This document shows, in pieces, positions 1 to 7,740 of a stretch of DNA of 13,710 nt (the first letter of the stretch is position 1; every line of letters begins with the position of its first letter). The notes under the pieces are model-generated. The model was not told the DNA's origin. It saw nothing but the letters and a program-made list of their open reading frames with translations, and searched no databases. Source of the DNA: Gemmatimonadota bacterium (GTDB lineage Bacteria > Gemmatimonadota > Gemmatimonadetes > Gemmatimonadales > Gemmatimonadaceae). The stretch lies in the NCBI GenBank assembly GCA_947475795.1, contig CANJOX010000041.1, positions 1 to 13,710 on the forward strand, given 5' to 3'. Made by a program: the position numbers and the translations under genes.

Positions 1-12
1 CGTGCATGCACG
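1..12. repeat. 12-base perfect palindrome at window edge
   Basis: The first 12 bases, CGTGCATGCACG, equal their own reverse complement. They lie 34 bases beyond the stop of the minus-strand superoxide dismutase gene, followed by another short palindrome, GGCGCC (11-16). There is no loop and no T-tract, so this is not a convincing terminator. The symmetry may continue beyond the window. The rest of positions 1-45 shows nothing recognisable. Confidence 0.25.
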
Positions 13-45
13 GCGCCCCTTCTGTCGTTCTTCATCACGCCGGAC

Positions 46-648
46 TCAGGCAGCGAAGCGCTTCGCGACTTCGGCCCAGTTCACCACGTTCCAGTAGGCG
101 CCCAGGTAATCCGCGCGGCGGTTCTGATACTTCAGGTAGTACGCGTGCTCCCACACGTCGCAGCCGAGGAGCGCGTGCTTGCCTTCCATGAGCGGGTTGT
201 CCTGATTCGGCGTGCTCATGATCGAGAGCGTGCCGTTGGTGGACACCAGCCACGCCCAGCCGGATCCGAAACGACCCAGGCCGGCGGCCTGGAACTGCTC
301 CTTGAACGTCGCGAACGAACCAAAGGCCTTCGTGATGGCCTCGGCCAGCGCGCCCGTGGGCTCGCCGCCGGCATTCGGCGCCATCGTCTGCCAGAACAGC
401 GAGTGGTTCCAGTGGCCGCCGCCGTTGTTGCGCACGGCGGTGCGCACCGCCTCCGGCACCTCGTTGATCTTGCTGCACAGCTCGTCGATCGACCACGACG
501 CCAGCTCCGGCGCCTTCTCGATGGCGGCGTTCAGGTTCGTGACGTACGCCTGATGATGCTTGCCATGATGGATGTTCATGGTCTGCGCATCGATGTGCGG
601 CTCGAGCGCCTCGGGGGCGTACGGCAGCGGCGGAAGAGTATGGGCCAT
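46..648 (-). CDS. sodA: Superoxide dismutase, Mn-type (Fe/Mn SOD family)
   Basis: This 200-residue protein is a full-length Fe/Mn superoxide dismutase, which converts superoxide to oxygen and hydrogen peroxide, probably in the cytoplasm since no signal peptide is seen. The four metal ligands are in place: His27 (in [12 protein letters not shown]), His82 (in [11 protein letters not shown]), Asp164 and His168 (in DVWEHAYY). The Gly-rich GGGHWNH motif and Gln149 in NQDNPL follow the Mn pattern; Fe enzymes carry the outer-sphere Gln near the second ligand instead. Metal choice from sequence is not absolute and cambialistic use is possible. The ATG start is set by the family N-terminus ([15 protein letters not shown]) and a GGAG Shine-Dalgarno seven bases upstream. 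It lies 50 bases downstream of the dedA-like gene on the same strand, so co-transcription is possible. Confidence 0.96.
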   Translation of the reverse strand: MAHTLPPLPYAPEALEPHIDAQTMNIHHGKHHQAYVTNLNAAIEKAPELASWSIDELCSKINEVPEAVRTAVRNNGGGHWNHSLFWQTMAPNAGGEPTGALAEAITKAFGSFATFKEQFQAAGLGRFGSGWAWLVSTNGTLSIMSTPNQDNPLMEGKHALLGCDVWEHAYYLKYQNRRADYLGAYWNVVNWAEVAKRFAA

Positions 649-698
649 GCGATGTCTCCGTGAGGAAGAACGGGGATACGGACGTAAGAGCGGCGTGC

Positions 699-1334
699 TC
701 AGGCCTTCGCCTGCGCGCGCCGGGTGCGCAACCATGCAATGAGACCGGGGAGCACCGAGAGAAACACCACCACCAGAATCACTTTTTCCACGTGTTTGGC
801 GACGCCGGGCACCGTCTTCGCCAGCACAAAGCCGGTGAGCAGCATGCTCCAGATCCAGAGCACACCGCCGAACACATTGTACGCCAGAAATGAAGCATAC
901 CGCATGCGGCCCACGCCGGCGACGACCGGCGCGAACGTGCGCACGATCGGCATGAAGCGGGCGATAACGATGGTCTTCCCGCCGTGCCGCTCGTAGAACG
1001 CCTGCGCTTTCAGCAGGTGGTCCTTGTGGAAGAACAGCGAGTCCTCGCGCGTGAAGATCCGCGGCCCGGTCGCCTTGCCCACATTGTAGCCCACCGTGTC
1101 GCCCACGATCGCCGCCACCGTGAGGATCAGCCCCAGCAACCACAGGTTCAGCCCGAACGCCGGATCGGCGGCCAGGAGTCCCGCGGTAACCAGCAGCGAA
1201 TCCCCGGGGAGAAAAAACCCGACCAACAGGCCGGTTTCGGCGAAGATGATGATCGTCAGCCCCACGTACCCGGCCCATTGCACCAGCGCGGGGAGATCGC
1301 GAAGCCTGTGGTAGAACTCGGTCAGAAATTCCAA
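699..1334 (-). CDS. DedA family membrane protein (VTT domain)
   Basis: A 211-residue integral membrane protein of the DedA/VTT family, whose members are linked to lipid scrambling or flipping, undecaprenyl phosphate recycling and envelope homeostasis. The family signature is clear: Glu33 (FAETGLL), the LPGDSLL motif at 42-48 with Asp45, a long hydrophobic stretch at 64-80, and the Arg-containing segment [13 protein letters not shown] at 124-136 (Arg126, Arg132). A hydrophobic segment at about 150-170 and a basic tail (RTRRAQAKA) follow. The start is TTG: the frame upstream reaches a stop with no ATG or GTG, and TTG gives the N-terminus MEFLTEF, which fits the family. Only a weak GGATG-like ribosome site precedes it. 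It is divergent from the glycosidase gene. The exact lipid or substrate cannot be assigned. Confidence 0.9.
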   Translation of the reverse strand: MEFLTEFYHRLRDLPALVQWAGYVGLTIIIFAETGLLVGFFLPGDSLLVTAGLLAADPAFGLNLWLLGLILTVAAIVGDTVGYNVGKATGPRIFTREDSLFFHKDHLLKAQAFYERHGGKTIVIARFMPIVRTFAPVVAGVGRMRYASFLAYNVFGGVLWIWSMLLTGFVLAKTVPGVAKHVEKVILVVVFLSVLPGLIAWLRTRRAQAKA

Positions 1335-1399
1335 GCGGTCATCCGGAAACGGAAATCAGTGCGTCCATCAGCCCGCGAAAGGTCGATGGCCGTGCCTCC

Positions 1400-1421
1400 G
1401 TGGTCAACCACACGCGTGACC
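1400..1421. promoter_or_regulatory. Nested inverted repeats, possible operator
   Basis: The 137-base gap between the divergent DedA and glycosidase genes contains overlapping symmetric elements: GTGGT-CA-ACCAC (1400-1411), the perfect palindrome CACGCGTG (1411-1418), and arms GGTCA/TGACC (1402-1406 and 1417-1421). They lie 40-60 bases upstream of the -10-like box of the glycosidase gene, where an activator or repressor could bind. No regulator gene is present and no known operator family is recognised. Short palindromes are common in GC-rich DNA, so this is tentative. The rest of 1335-1471 holds the promoter-like box and nothing else I can name. Confidence 0.2.
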
Positions 1422-1457
1422 GTCGCGCGCGCCGCTGGCCATGCTCCACGTGGGCGC

Positions 1458-1470
1458 GCTACCTTCCGCC
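1458..1470 (+). promoter_or_regulatory. Promoter-like -10 box before GH38 gene
   Basis: The stretch GCTACCTTCCGCC contains TACCTT at 1460-1465, ending exactly six bases before the GTG start at 1472. This is -10 spacing to the start codon itself, which predicts a leaderless or nearly leaderless transcript. A very similar 13-mer with two mismatches occurs at 10593-10605 ahead of the tRNA methyltransferase gene. No strong -35 element is visible; CTGGCC at 1435-1440 is weak. The call rests on position and on the repeated motif, not on a known consensus for this organism. Confidence 0.4.
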
Positions 1471-1471
1471 T

Positions 1472-4234
1472 GTGACCGCTTCTCGCGCCCCCCTCGACGT
1501 TTGCGTTGTCGCACACACGCACTGGGACCGGGAGTGGTATCACCCGGCGGCGCGCTTCCGGCAGCGTCTGGTGGCGCTGATCGACGCCCTCCTCGCGCCT
1601 CCCGGGGAGGGGCATCCAGCCCCGGCGCCCTTTCTGCTCGACGGGCAGGCGATCACGCTGCTCGACTATCTCGCGGTGCGCCCCGAACGCGACGTGACGC
1701 TGCGCGACCGGCTGCAGGGCGGCGCGCTGGAGGCTGGTCCGTGGTTCGTGCTGGCCGACAACCTGATCCCGTCCGGCGAAGCCATCCTCCGTAACCTCGA
1801 AGCGGGCCGACGGGTGCTGTACCGGTTCGGCGCCGTCTCGCCCAAGGTGGCGTACTGCCCCGACACCTTCGGCCACCCGGCGGCGCTCCCCAGTATCGCG
1901 GCGGGCTATGGCTTCGGCGTCGCCATCGTCTGGCGCGGCATGGGGGGCGCCACCCACCCGGTGTCCGATGCCGTCCGCTGGACCGGAGCCGACGGGGCGT
2001 CGGTCCTCGCGTACCACCTCCCGCCCGACGGGTACGAGGTGGGGAGCGCGCTGCCGGCCCACCCCGACGCCGCCCGCGAGCGCTGGACGCGCCTCGCGGC
2101 GATGTATGCGGCGCGGAACCGCACCGGTGTGGTGCTCCTCCCCAACGGCGCCGACCATCATGCGCTGCAGCCGGATGTCGAGTCCGCGGTCAACGCCTTG
2201 CGCGACGCGGCCGCACCGGCCGCGCGGGTGCAGCGTACCACCCTCGCCGACTTTGCCGATCGGCTCACGCGTGCCGCCGCACACACCGCGCTCCCCGAGG
2301 TTCGCGGTGAATTGCGGGACTCGTACGGCTACACCTGGACGCTCGGCGGCACACTCGGCACCCGCGCGCACCAGAAGCGCCGCAATGCCCAGCTCGAACG
2401 CCTGCTGCTGCGTGACGTCGAGCCGTGGCTCGCCGTGGCGTGGCTGCGCGCAGCCGAGGCCCGGGCGCGTCACGTGAGCCCCGAGGCGCGCCTCACCCTC
2501 GCCCAACTCCCCGCGCTGCTCAACGCGGCGTGGCAGGAACTCCTCGCAACGCACCCCCATGACACGTTGTGCGGGTGTTCCATTGACGCAGTGGCACGCG
2601 CCATGGACGCGCGGCAGGAGAGCGTCCGCGCGCAGGCCCTCGGACTGCGCGAGGCGGCCCTCGACCTCGTCCTGCAGCACGATGTCGTCGCGGCGCGCGC
2701 GCGCCCGGTCGGCCACGGCCTGCTGGTGGTACGGAATCGCACCGCGGCCGCGCGTGGTGGCGTGGCCGAGTGCCGCCTCGTCGAGACGCTGGGCGACGTC
2801 CCCGTGGGCCCGGGCAGCGCCGCGGCCGCGGCGGTCCCCATGGGGGATCCGGCGCACCACGCCGCGTCGTGGGCGGCGCAGCACGGCGTCACCCTGCAAC
2901 TACGGCGCACGCGGGTTGCCCCCCTCCGGCGCGAATCCCCGCAGCACTATCCCGACAACGACCTCGTCCGCGAGCACGACGTACTCGTGTGGGTGCCACC
3001 GGTGCCCGCGTTCGGTGTGCGCTGCATCGGCGGCAGACGCACGCCGCGAGCGGACGCGGCGCCACCCGTCGCGCTGCCGCCCCTCACGGTGCGCGACGAC
3101 GACGGGACCATCGTGCTGGAAAACGACACACTGCGCGTGACCGTTCACGACGGGCGCGTGTGCCTCGAGCAGGGTGGACGTCGGATCGACGACGCGCTCG
3201 CGCTGGTGACCACCACCGATGTCGGCGACAGCTACACGCCGTCGCTGCGCGGAGCAGGGGAGTCGCTGCGCTGTGTGGCCACGCAGCTGCGTCACCACGG
3301 CCCCCTGCGCGTCGCCGTCCGCCTGCGCTGGGAAACGGCGGCCCGCGACGTGCGCGTGGACACCACCCTCGTGCTCGACGCGGGGGCCGCATCGCTGCGG
3401 TGTGACGTGCACGGGGACAATCGCAAGCGGGACCACCGGCTGCAGCTGATCTGGCGCACCGGACTCGCCGATGCCGTCACCACCGCCGACGCCGCCTTCG
3501 GACCCGTGATACGAGCGGTGGCCGCCGCACCAGCTGACGTGTCCGCCACGCCGCGCGAAACCGTCGTCCCCACCATGCCGCTGCATCGCTGGGTCGCCCA
3601 GACGGCCGGTGCGCACAGCACGGTGCTGCTGACGGATGGGCTGGCCGAAGCGGAATCCACGCCGGGCGCGCTGGCCGTGACGCTGCTGCGTGCCGTCGGT
3701 GCACTCTCGCGGGCCGATCTCCCCGAGCGTCCGGGCCATGCCGGTTGGCCGTCGGCCACCCCTGAAGCACAGTGTCGCGGCCCGTTCCGCGCCCGCCTTG
3801 GGGTGTTTTTGCTCGACGTCGGGGGCGACACGCTCGGCGACGCTCAGGACAACGCACACGCCGCGGCGGCGTGGACACACACCGTCGGTGCGACCGCCGA
3901 TGCGCTCCTGCTGCCACTCGCCGGGCACACGGTGCGCGATCTCGACCACCACACCCTCTCCGAGCGCATCGCCGGCGTGACGCTCACGGGCATCGGCCTC
4001 GAGGCCTCCGCGATCACGCTCGCGCAGCAGCACGACGGCGTGATCCTGCGCGCGGTCAATCTCACGGCCCATCCCACCCGCGGCACGTGGCATCTCCCCC
4101 ACGAGGGCCCGTGGCAGATCACCCGCTGCCGGCTCGACGAAACACCCCTCGGCGATCCCGTCGCCAGCGGTGCCCGCGTTGCGTTTCAGGCGGGGCCGCG
4201 GGAGATCGTGACCATGCTGATCACCACGGCCTGA
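1472..4234 (+). CDS. Glycoside hydrolase family 38, alpha-mannosidase-like
   Basis: A 920-residue GH38 enzyme, a retaining zinc-dependent family including alpha-mannosidases and mannosylglycerate hydrolases. The catalytic domain begins with HTHWDREW (15-22; zinc ligands His17, Asp19), continues with GPWFVLADNLIPSGE near 89-103, and has YCPDTFGHP (128-136) with the likely nucleophile Asp131. The middle helical domain (about 270-365) has the TLGGTLGTRAHQKRRN motif and ends in HPHDTLCGCSID, where His363 and Asp364 match the remaining zinc-site motif. The C-terminal half is the usual beta-sandwich region. There is no signal peptide, so it probably works in the cytoplasm. The GTG at 1472 is chosen over an upstream in-frame GTG at 1400 because the family N-terminus starts just ahead of HTHWD and a -10-like box lies six bases upstream. 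No Shine-Dalgarno is seen. It converges on the permease genes. The glycan substrate is unknown. Confidence 0.93.
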   Translation: MTASRAPLDVCVVAHTHWDREWYHPAARFRQRLVALIDALLAPPGEGHPAPAPFLLDGQAITLLDYLAVRPERDVTLRDRLQGGALEAGPWFVLADNLIPSGEAILRNLEAGRRVLYRFGAVSPKVAYCPDTFGHPAALPSIAAGYGFGVAIVWRGMGGATHPVSDAVRWTGADGASVLAYHLPPDGYEVGSALPAHPDAARERWTRLAAMYAARNRTGVVLLPNGADHHALQPDVESAVNALRDAAAPAARVQRTTLADFADRLTRAAAHTALPEVRGELRDSYGYTWTLGGTLGTRAHQKRRNAQLERLLLRDVEPWLAVAWLRAAEARARHVSPEARLTLAQLPALLNAAWQELLATHPHDTLCGCSIDAVARAMDARQESVRAQALGLREAALDLVLQHDVVAARARPVGHGLLVVRNRTAAARGGVAECRLVETLGDVPVGPGSAAAAAVPMGDPAHHAASWAAQHGVTLQLRRTRVAPLRRESPQHYPDNDLVREHDVLVWVPPVPAFGVRCIGGRRTPRADAAPPVALPPLTVRDDDGTIVLENDTLRVTVHDGRVCLEQGGRRIDDALALVTTTDVGDSYTPSLRGAGESLRCVATQLRHHGPLRVAVRLRWETAARDVRVDTTLVLDAGAASLRCDVHGDNRKRDHRLQLIWRTGLADAVTTADAAFGPVIRAVAAAPADVSATPRETVVPTMPLHRWVAQTAGAHSTVLLTDGLAEAESTPGALAVTLLRAVGALSRADLPERPGHAGWPSATPEAQCRGPFRARLGVFLLDVGGDTLGDAQDNAHAAAAWTHTVGATADALLLPLAGHTVRDLDHHTLSERIAGVTLTGIGLEASAITLAQQHDGVILRAVNLTAHPTRGTWHLPHEGPWQITRCRLDETPLGDPVASGARVAFQAGPREIVTMLITTA

Positions 4235-4237
4235 CGC

Positions 4238-4283
4238 GGGGCCACCACGCCGTCGGCGTCTGACGAACGATCAGCGCGGCCCC
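4238..4283. terminator. Possible shared hairpin between convergent genes
   Basis: The 36-base gap between the convergent glycosidase and permease genes holds ACGCC-GTC-GGCGT (4247-4259), a five-base stem with a three-base loop. It is flanked by GGGGCC (4238-4243) and GGCCCC (4278-4283), which could extend the structure. There is no T-tract on either strand. It may act as a weak two-way terminator; GC-rich DNA gives such pairs by chance. Confidence 0.22.
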
Positions 4284-5146
4284 TCACGGTCCACGCGTCC
4301 GTCGCCCAGCGCGTCGCCCAACACTGTGCAGGCCACAACGGTCGTGATCAGGGCCACGCCGGGCATGAGCGCGATCCACGGCGCCACTAGCAGCCACTCG
4401 CGGCCGCCGGCGATCATGTTCCCCCAGCTCGAGGCCGGCGGCTGAATGCCCAGCCCCAGAAACGAGAGGCCGCTTTCCAGCAGCATCGCGTTGCCCACCC
4501 CGAGGGTCACCGCCACCAGTGCACTCCCCAGCGCGTTCGGCAGCACATGGCGTCGGAGTACCCGCCACGACGGGACCCCCAGTGCCGTCGCACTCTCCAC
4601 GAACGCCAACGCACGCACCCCGCGTACATCGGCGCGCACCAGCCGCATCACCGACATCCATCCGGTCAGCCCGAGCACGGTGACCACCACCCCCAGCCCC
4701 GGTCCCCATAACGACGCGATCACCAGCAACAGCACCAGCCGCGGTATCGCCAGCAGCGCATCACTCACGGCCACGATCATCCGCTCCGTGAACCCGCCGC
4801 GCCAGCCGGCCACCGCGCCCAGTAGCACGCCCAGCGCCCCGCTCAACAGGGCCCCGCTCGCGCCCACCCCGAGCGACACCCGTGCGCCCACCCAGAGGCG
4901 CACCATGAGGTCACGTCCGAAGGCGTCCGTCCCCAGCGCATGCCATACGCCGTGCGCATCGCGTGTCAGCGGCGGCACCAACCGCGTCGCCATCACGTCG
5001 CCGATGGCGCGCGAGCCGTCCGTCGCGAGCATCGGTACGACGAGTGCCGCCACGACGATCAGCAGCAGCAGGCTCCCGGACCACCGCAGGGCGGGGGGCA
5101 CGCGCGTCTCGGTCCTGCGCCGCTCACGCATGGGCGCCGCCGTCAT
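4271..5146 (-). CDS. Dpp/Opp-type ABC permease, DppC-like
   Basis: A 291-residue inner-membrane permease of the dipeptide/oligopeptide/nickel ABC family (BPD_transp_1 domain), DppC-like. After a first membrane segment (about 25-41) comes the classic loop HALGTDAFGRD (69-79), typical of the C-type subunit. The cytoplasmic EAA loop that contacts the ATPase is visible around 185-205 (GVPSWRVLRRHVLPNAL), followed by SGLSFLGLGIQPPASSWG, another DppC/OppC hallmark. The ATG at 5146 overlaps the stop of the upstream permease gene in an ATGA arrangement, so translation is probably coupled; no clear Shine-Dalgarno is seen. An in-frame extension to 5299 is open but lacks family similarity. No ATP-binding subunit is encoded nearby. 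Such permeases carry peptides, nickel or, in some bacteria, oligosaccharides; the neighbours favour the last. Confidence 0.92.
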   Translation of the reverse strand: MTAAPMRERRRTETRVPPALRWSGSLLLLIVVAALVVPMLATDGSRAIGDVMATRLVPPLTRDAHGVWHALGTDAFGRDLMVRLWVGARVSLGVGASGALLSGALGVLLGAVAGWRGGFTERMIVAVSDALLAIPRLVLLLVIASLWGPGLGVVVTVLGLTGWMSVMRLVRADVRGVRALAFVESATALGVPSWRVLRRHVLPNALGSALVAVTLGVGNAMLLESGLSFLGLGIQPPASSWGNMIAGGREWLLVAPWIALMPGVALITTVVACTVLGDALGDGRVDREGPR

Positions 5147-6120
5147 GCACGCCGCCGCGGGTCGAGCCGGAGCAGCACCAGATCGGCCAGCAGATTCGCG
5201 GTGACCACCGCGCCCGTGTACACGAGCGTGAGCCCCAGCACCACGGGGTAGTCGCGCCCGGCAATGGCCGACAGCATCGTGCGCCCGAGCCCGGGCCATG
5301 CGAACACCTGTTCCACGAACACGGAGCCGGCGATCACCCCCGGCAACGTCAGCCCCACCAGCACCACCAACGGCGTCAGCGCATTGCGCAGCACGTGGCG
5401 CCGCTCTGCCGCGCTGCGCGACAGGCCGCGGGCCAGCGCCGCGCGCGCGTGCGGTGCGGTGGCCGCCTCGCGAATCGCGCGCCGTGCGTACCGCGCGACA
5501 CCCGCCGCCCCGGGCACGGACAGCACCAGCAGCGGCAACACGGCGTGTCGCCAGCGGTCACTCCACCCGATCACCGTCGGATCAGCGGCGGGATCCTGCA
5601 TCCCGAACGCCGGCAGTCGCAGCCACTCGGGAAGCCCCAGCCACGCCACCCCCGACGTGAACACCGTCACCATCGCCAACGCGAGCCAGAAGCTCGGCGC
5701 CGCATACAGCGCCGTGCTGACCATCGTCACCACCGTGTCGGTCCGGCGGGACGCGCGCAGCGCCTGCATCGCCCCCAGTAGTGTCCCCAGCACGACGCTG
5801 GCCAGCAGCGACACGCCGCCCAGGAACAGCGACACTGGCAGCGCCTCGCCGATCACGGTGGTCACGGGCTGTGCGCGCACCAGGCTCTCGCCCAGATCCC
5901 CCCGCAGCACACCGCTCAGCCATCGGCCATATTGCACCGGGAGCGGGGCATCCAGCCCCCACGCCGCCCGTTGGCGCGCCGCGTCGGTGGCGCTCGCCGT
6001 CGGGGAGATCAGCAACGCCGCCGGATCACCCGGCGCCAGATGGATCAGCGCGAAGGTGATCGTCGTGACCAGCCAGAGCAGCAGCAGCGCGTCCAGCACG
6101 CGGATCGAGAGACGATGCAC
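5143..6120 (-). CDS. Dpp/Opp-type ABC permease, DppB-like
   Basis: A 325-residue membrane permease of the dipeptide/oligopeptide ABC family, DppB-like. The N-terminal membrane helix leads into HLAPGDP (27-33), a signature of this subunit, followed by the periplasmic segment with LPVQYGRWLSGVLRGDLG. The EAA loop is seen near 228-245 (GLSRSAAERRHVLRNAL), and the end has FAWPGLGRTMLSAIAGRDYPV, also typical of DppB. The start is GTG at 6120. No Shine-Dalgarno precedes it, but a sigma70-like promoter lies so that transcription should begin at the GTG. It is the first gene of a two-gene minus-strand unit and is head to head with the binding-protein gene, whose start is only about ten bases away. 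Substrate is inferred from neighbours only. Confidence 0.93.
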   Translation of the reverse strand: MHRLSIRVLDALLLLWLVTTITFALIHLAPGDPAALLISPTASATDAARQRAAWGLDAPLPVQYGRWLSGVLRGDLGESLVRAQPVTTVIGEALPVSLFLGGVSLLASVVLGTLLGAMQALRASRRTDTVVTMVSTALYAAPSFWLALAMVTVFTSGVAWLGLPEWLRLPAFGMQDPAADPTVIGWSDRWRHAVLPLLVLSVPGAAGVARYARRAIREAATAPHARAALARGLSRSAAERRHVLRNALTPLVVLVGLTLPGVIAGSVFVEQVFAWPGLGRTMLSAIAGRDYPVVLGLTLVYTGAVVTANLLADLVLLRLDPRRRA

Positions 6121-6126
6121 GAGAGG

Positions 6127-6154
6127 ATGATGCCTCGCGGGACCGGCACGTCAA
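6127..6154 (-). promoter_or_regulatory. Sigma70-like promoter for the permease pair
   Basis: On the minus strand, TTGACG (6154-6149) is followed after 16 bases by CATCAT (6132-6127). The first matches the -35 consensus at five of six positions, the second the -10 consensus at four of six. The -10 ends six bases before the GTG at 6120, so the transcript should start at or next to the start codon. The promoter lies inside the first codons of the divergent binding-protein gene. Confidence 0.45.
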
Positions 6155-7740
6155 CCCGTGCGCGGTTCGCCGTCCCGCGTGTGTTCGCGGCGCTCTCCGT
6201 CGTGGGCCTCCTCGCCGGCGCCGCGGGGTGCGCGCGCCCCGAGCGGCCGGCCGGTACCATCGTCATGGCCTCGGGCACCGATCTGGAATCGGGCAATCCG
6301 CTGGTCACCATCCATCCGCTCTCCCGGCAGCTGCAGCGGCACGCGCTCTTCGTCACGCTCGTCCGCCTCGACAGCGCCCTCCGCCCGGTGCCGTATTTCG
6401 CGCGCGCGTGGGCGTGGGATGCCGCGCACCGCGTCGTCACCTTCACCCTGCACGACAGCCTGCGCTGGCACGACGGGCACGCCACCACCGCCGCCGATGT
6501 CGCGTTCACTATCGCCGCCGCGCGCGACACCGCCCTCGGTTCGCCGCGCGCGGCCGATGTGGCGGCGATGGATTCGGTCGTCGTCGTTGATCCCCGCACG
6601 GTGCGCATGGTGTTTCGCGAACCGCGCGCCGAGCTGCCCACGATCCTTTCGGAACTGCCGCTGGTGCCGCAGCATCTGCTCGACTCGGTCCCTCGCGCAC
6701 GATGGCGCGCGCACCCGTACGCCACCGCGCCCGTCGGCAACGGCCCGTTTCGCTTCGCGTCGCGTGTGGCCGGCCGGCAATGGCGCTTCGTGCGCAACGA
6801 CGCGTTCCCCGCCGCCCTCGGGGGGCCGCCGCGCGCCCGCGTCATCGTGGTGGCCGTAGTCGATGAGTCGGCCACGAAGTTTGCCGGCCTGGTCAGCGGA
6901 GAGCTCGACGTCGCCGGCGTCTCGCCCACCATGGCCCGGCTCGTGCAACAAGATCCGTCGCTCGAGTTGCTCACCCCGCCGGCGCTCTTCTCCACGGTGC
7001 TGGCGTTCAATACCACCCGCGCGCCGTTCAACGATGGGCGCGTCCGCCGCGCCGTGGCGCTGTCGATCGACCGCGCGCGCCTCGTCCGCGCCGCGGTCGC
7101 CGGCTTCGCCACGCCCGCCGTCGGCGCCATTCCCCCCGGACTGCCGTTCTCGACCACGGGCGTCCCGCACCCCGACACCGCGCAGGCCGACGCCCTGCTC
7201 GACGCCGCGGGCTGGGTGCGCCGTGGCGCCACCCGTGCCCACGGCGGTGTGCCGCTCCGTCTCACGCTGCTCACCGTGGGGAGCGGGGACATGGCCGTCG
7301 AACAGCTCGTCCAGGCCGATCTCGCCGCCCGTGGCATCGACCTCACCATTCGCGTGATGGAGCTCGCCACGTTTCTGGCCACCGTCCGGGCGCCGCAGAA
7401 GGCGTTCGATCTCGTGGTCACCGGCATTCCGGGGGATATCGCCCTCGGTCACCTCTCGGCGCTCTTCGACGGCGCACAACGCGGCGGGGCACTCGACTAC
7501 ACCGGATTCCACACCGCCGCGCTGGACGCCGCTCTCGACGCGGCGCGCCGCGCAGCGCCCGTCGCCGCGACGGCCGCCTGGCGTGCCGTCGAGGAGCAAC
7601 TCGATCGCGACATGCCCGTCGCGTGGCTGTACCACGCCCGCGGCGTGCAGGGGCGCTCGCGCCGCCTCGACGGCGTTGTCATGGATCTGCGCGGCGAGCT
7701 GGTCTCGGTGGCGCGCTGGTCCCGCCGGGAGCGCCCATGA
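6130..7740 (+). CDS. ABC transporter substrate-binding lipoprotein, family 5
   Basis: A 536-residue extracytoplasmic binding protein of family 5 (SBP_bac_5; DppA/OppA relatives). The N-terminus has a basic region, a hydrophobic core (about 18-30) and a relaxed lipobox ending GLLAGAAGC, so Cys34 is probably lipid-anchored. The family core follows: ending TFTLHDSLRWHDGHATTAADVAFT, then NGPFRF and VRRAVALSIDRARLV. Length is normal. It should deliver ligand to the two divergently encoded permeases. Three in-frame ATGs compete: 6115, 6127 and 6130. The last is used here, with AGAGG three bases upstream; 6115 would make the gene overlap the divergent permease by six bases. The stop overlaps the start of the heparinase-like gene (ATGA), linking import and degradation. 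The ligand may be a peptide or an oligosaccharide; the locus favours a sugar. Confidence 0.9.
   Translation: MPRGTGTSTRARFAVPRVFAALSVVGLLAGAAGCARPERPAGTIVMASGTDLESGNPLVTIHPLSRQLQRHALFVTLVRLDSALRPVPYFARAWAWDAAHRVVTFTLHDSLRWHDGHATTAADVAFTIAAARDTALGSPRAADVAAMDSVVVVDPRTVRMVFREPRAELPTILSELPLVPQHLLDSVPRARWRAHPYATAPVGNGPFRFASRVAGRQWRFVRNDAFPAALGGPPRARVIVVAVVDESATKFAGLVSGELDVAGVSPTMARLVQQDPSLELLTPPALFSTVLAFNTTRAPFNDGRVRRAVALSIDRARLVRAAVAGFATPAVGAIPPGLPFSTTGVPHPDTAQADALLDAAGWVRRGATRAHGGVPLRLTLLTVGSGDMAVEQLVQADLAARGIDLTIRVMELATFLATVRAPQKAFDLVVTGIPGDIALGHLSALFDGAQRGGALDYTGFHTAALDAALDAARRAAPVAATAAWRAVEEQLDRDMPVAWLYHARGVQGRSRRLDGVVMDLRGELVSVARWSRRERP

Noticed and set aside
649..1278. In-frame extension of the superoxide dismutase gene upstream to 1278
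   Set aside because: The extension reads through the DedA gene in the wrong frame, while the ATG at 648 has a proper Shine-Dalgarno and the family N-terminus.
1400..1471. Earlier GTG start for the glycosidase at 1400
   Set aside because: The extra 24 residues are Arg-rich and not signal-like, and would cover the promoter-like box; the GTG at 1472 fits the family start better. It cannot be excluded by sequence alone.
1322..4102. Two long minus-strand open frames (1322-2899 and 2900-4102) opposite the GH38 gene
   Set aside because: The plus-strand protein has intact GH38 motifs from start to end; the antisense products are low-complexity and without family features.
5147..5299. In-frame N-terminal extension of the second permease
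   Set aside because: The added 51 residues overlap the first permease gene and have no membrane or family character; the ATGA overlap at 5146 is the natural start.
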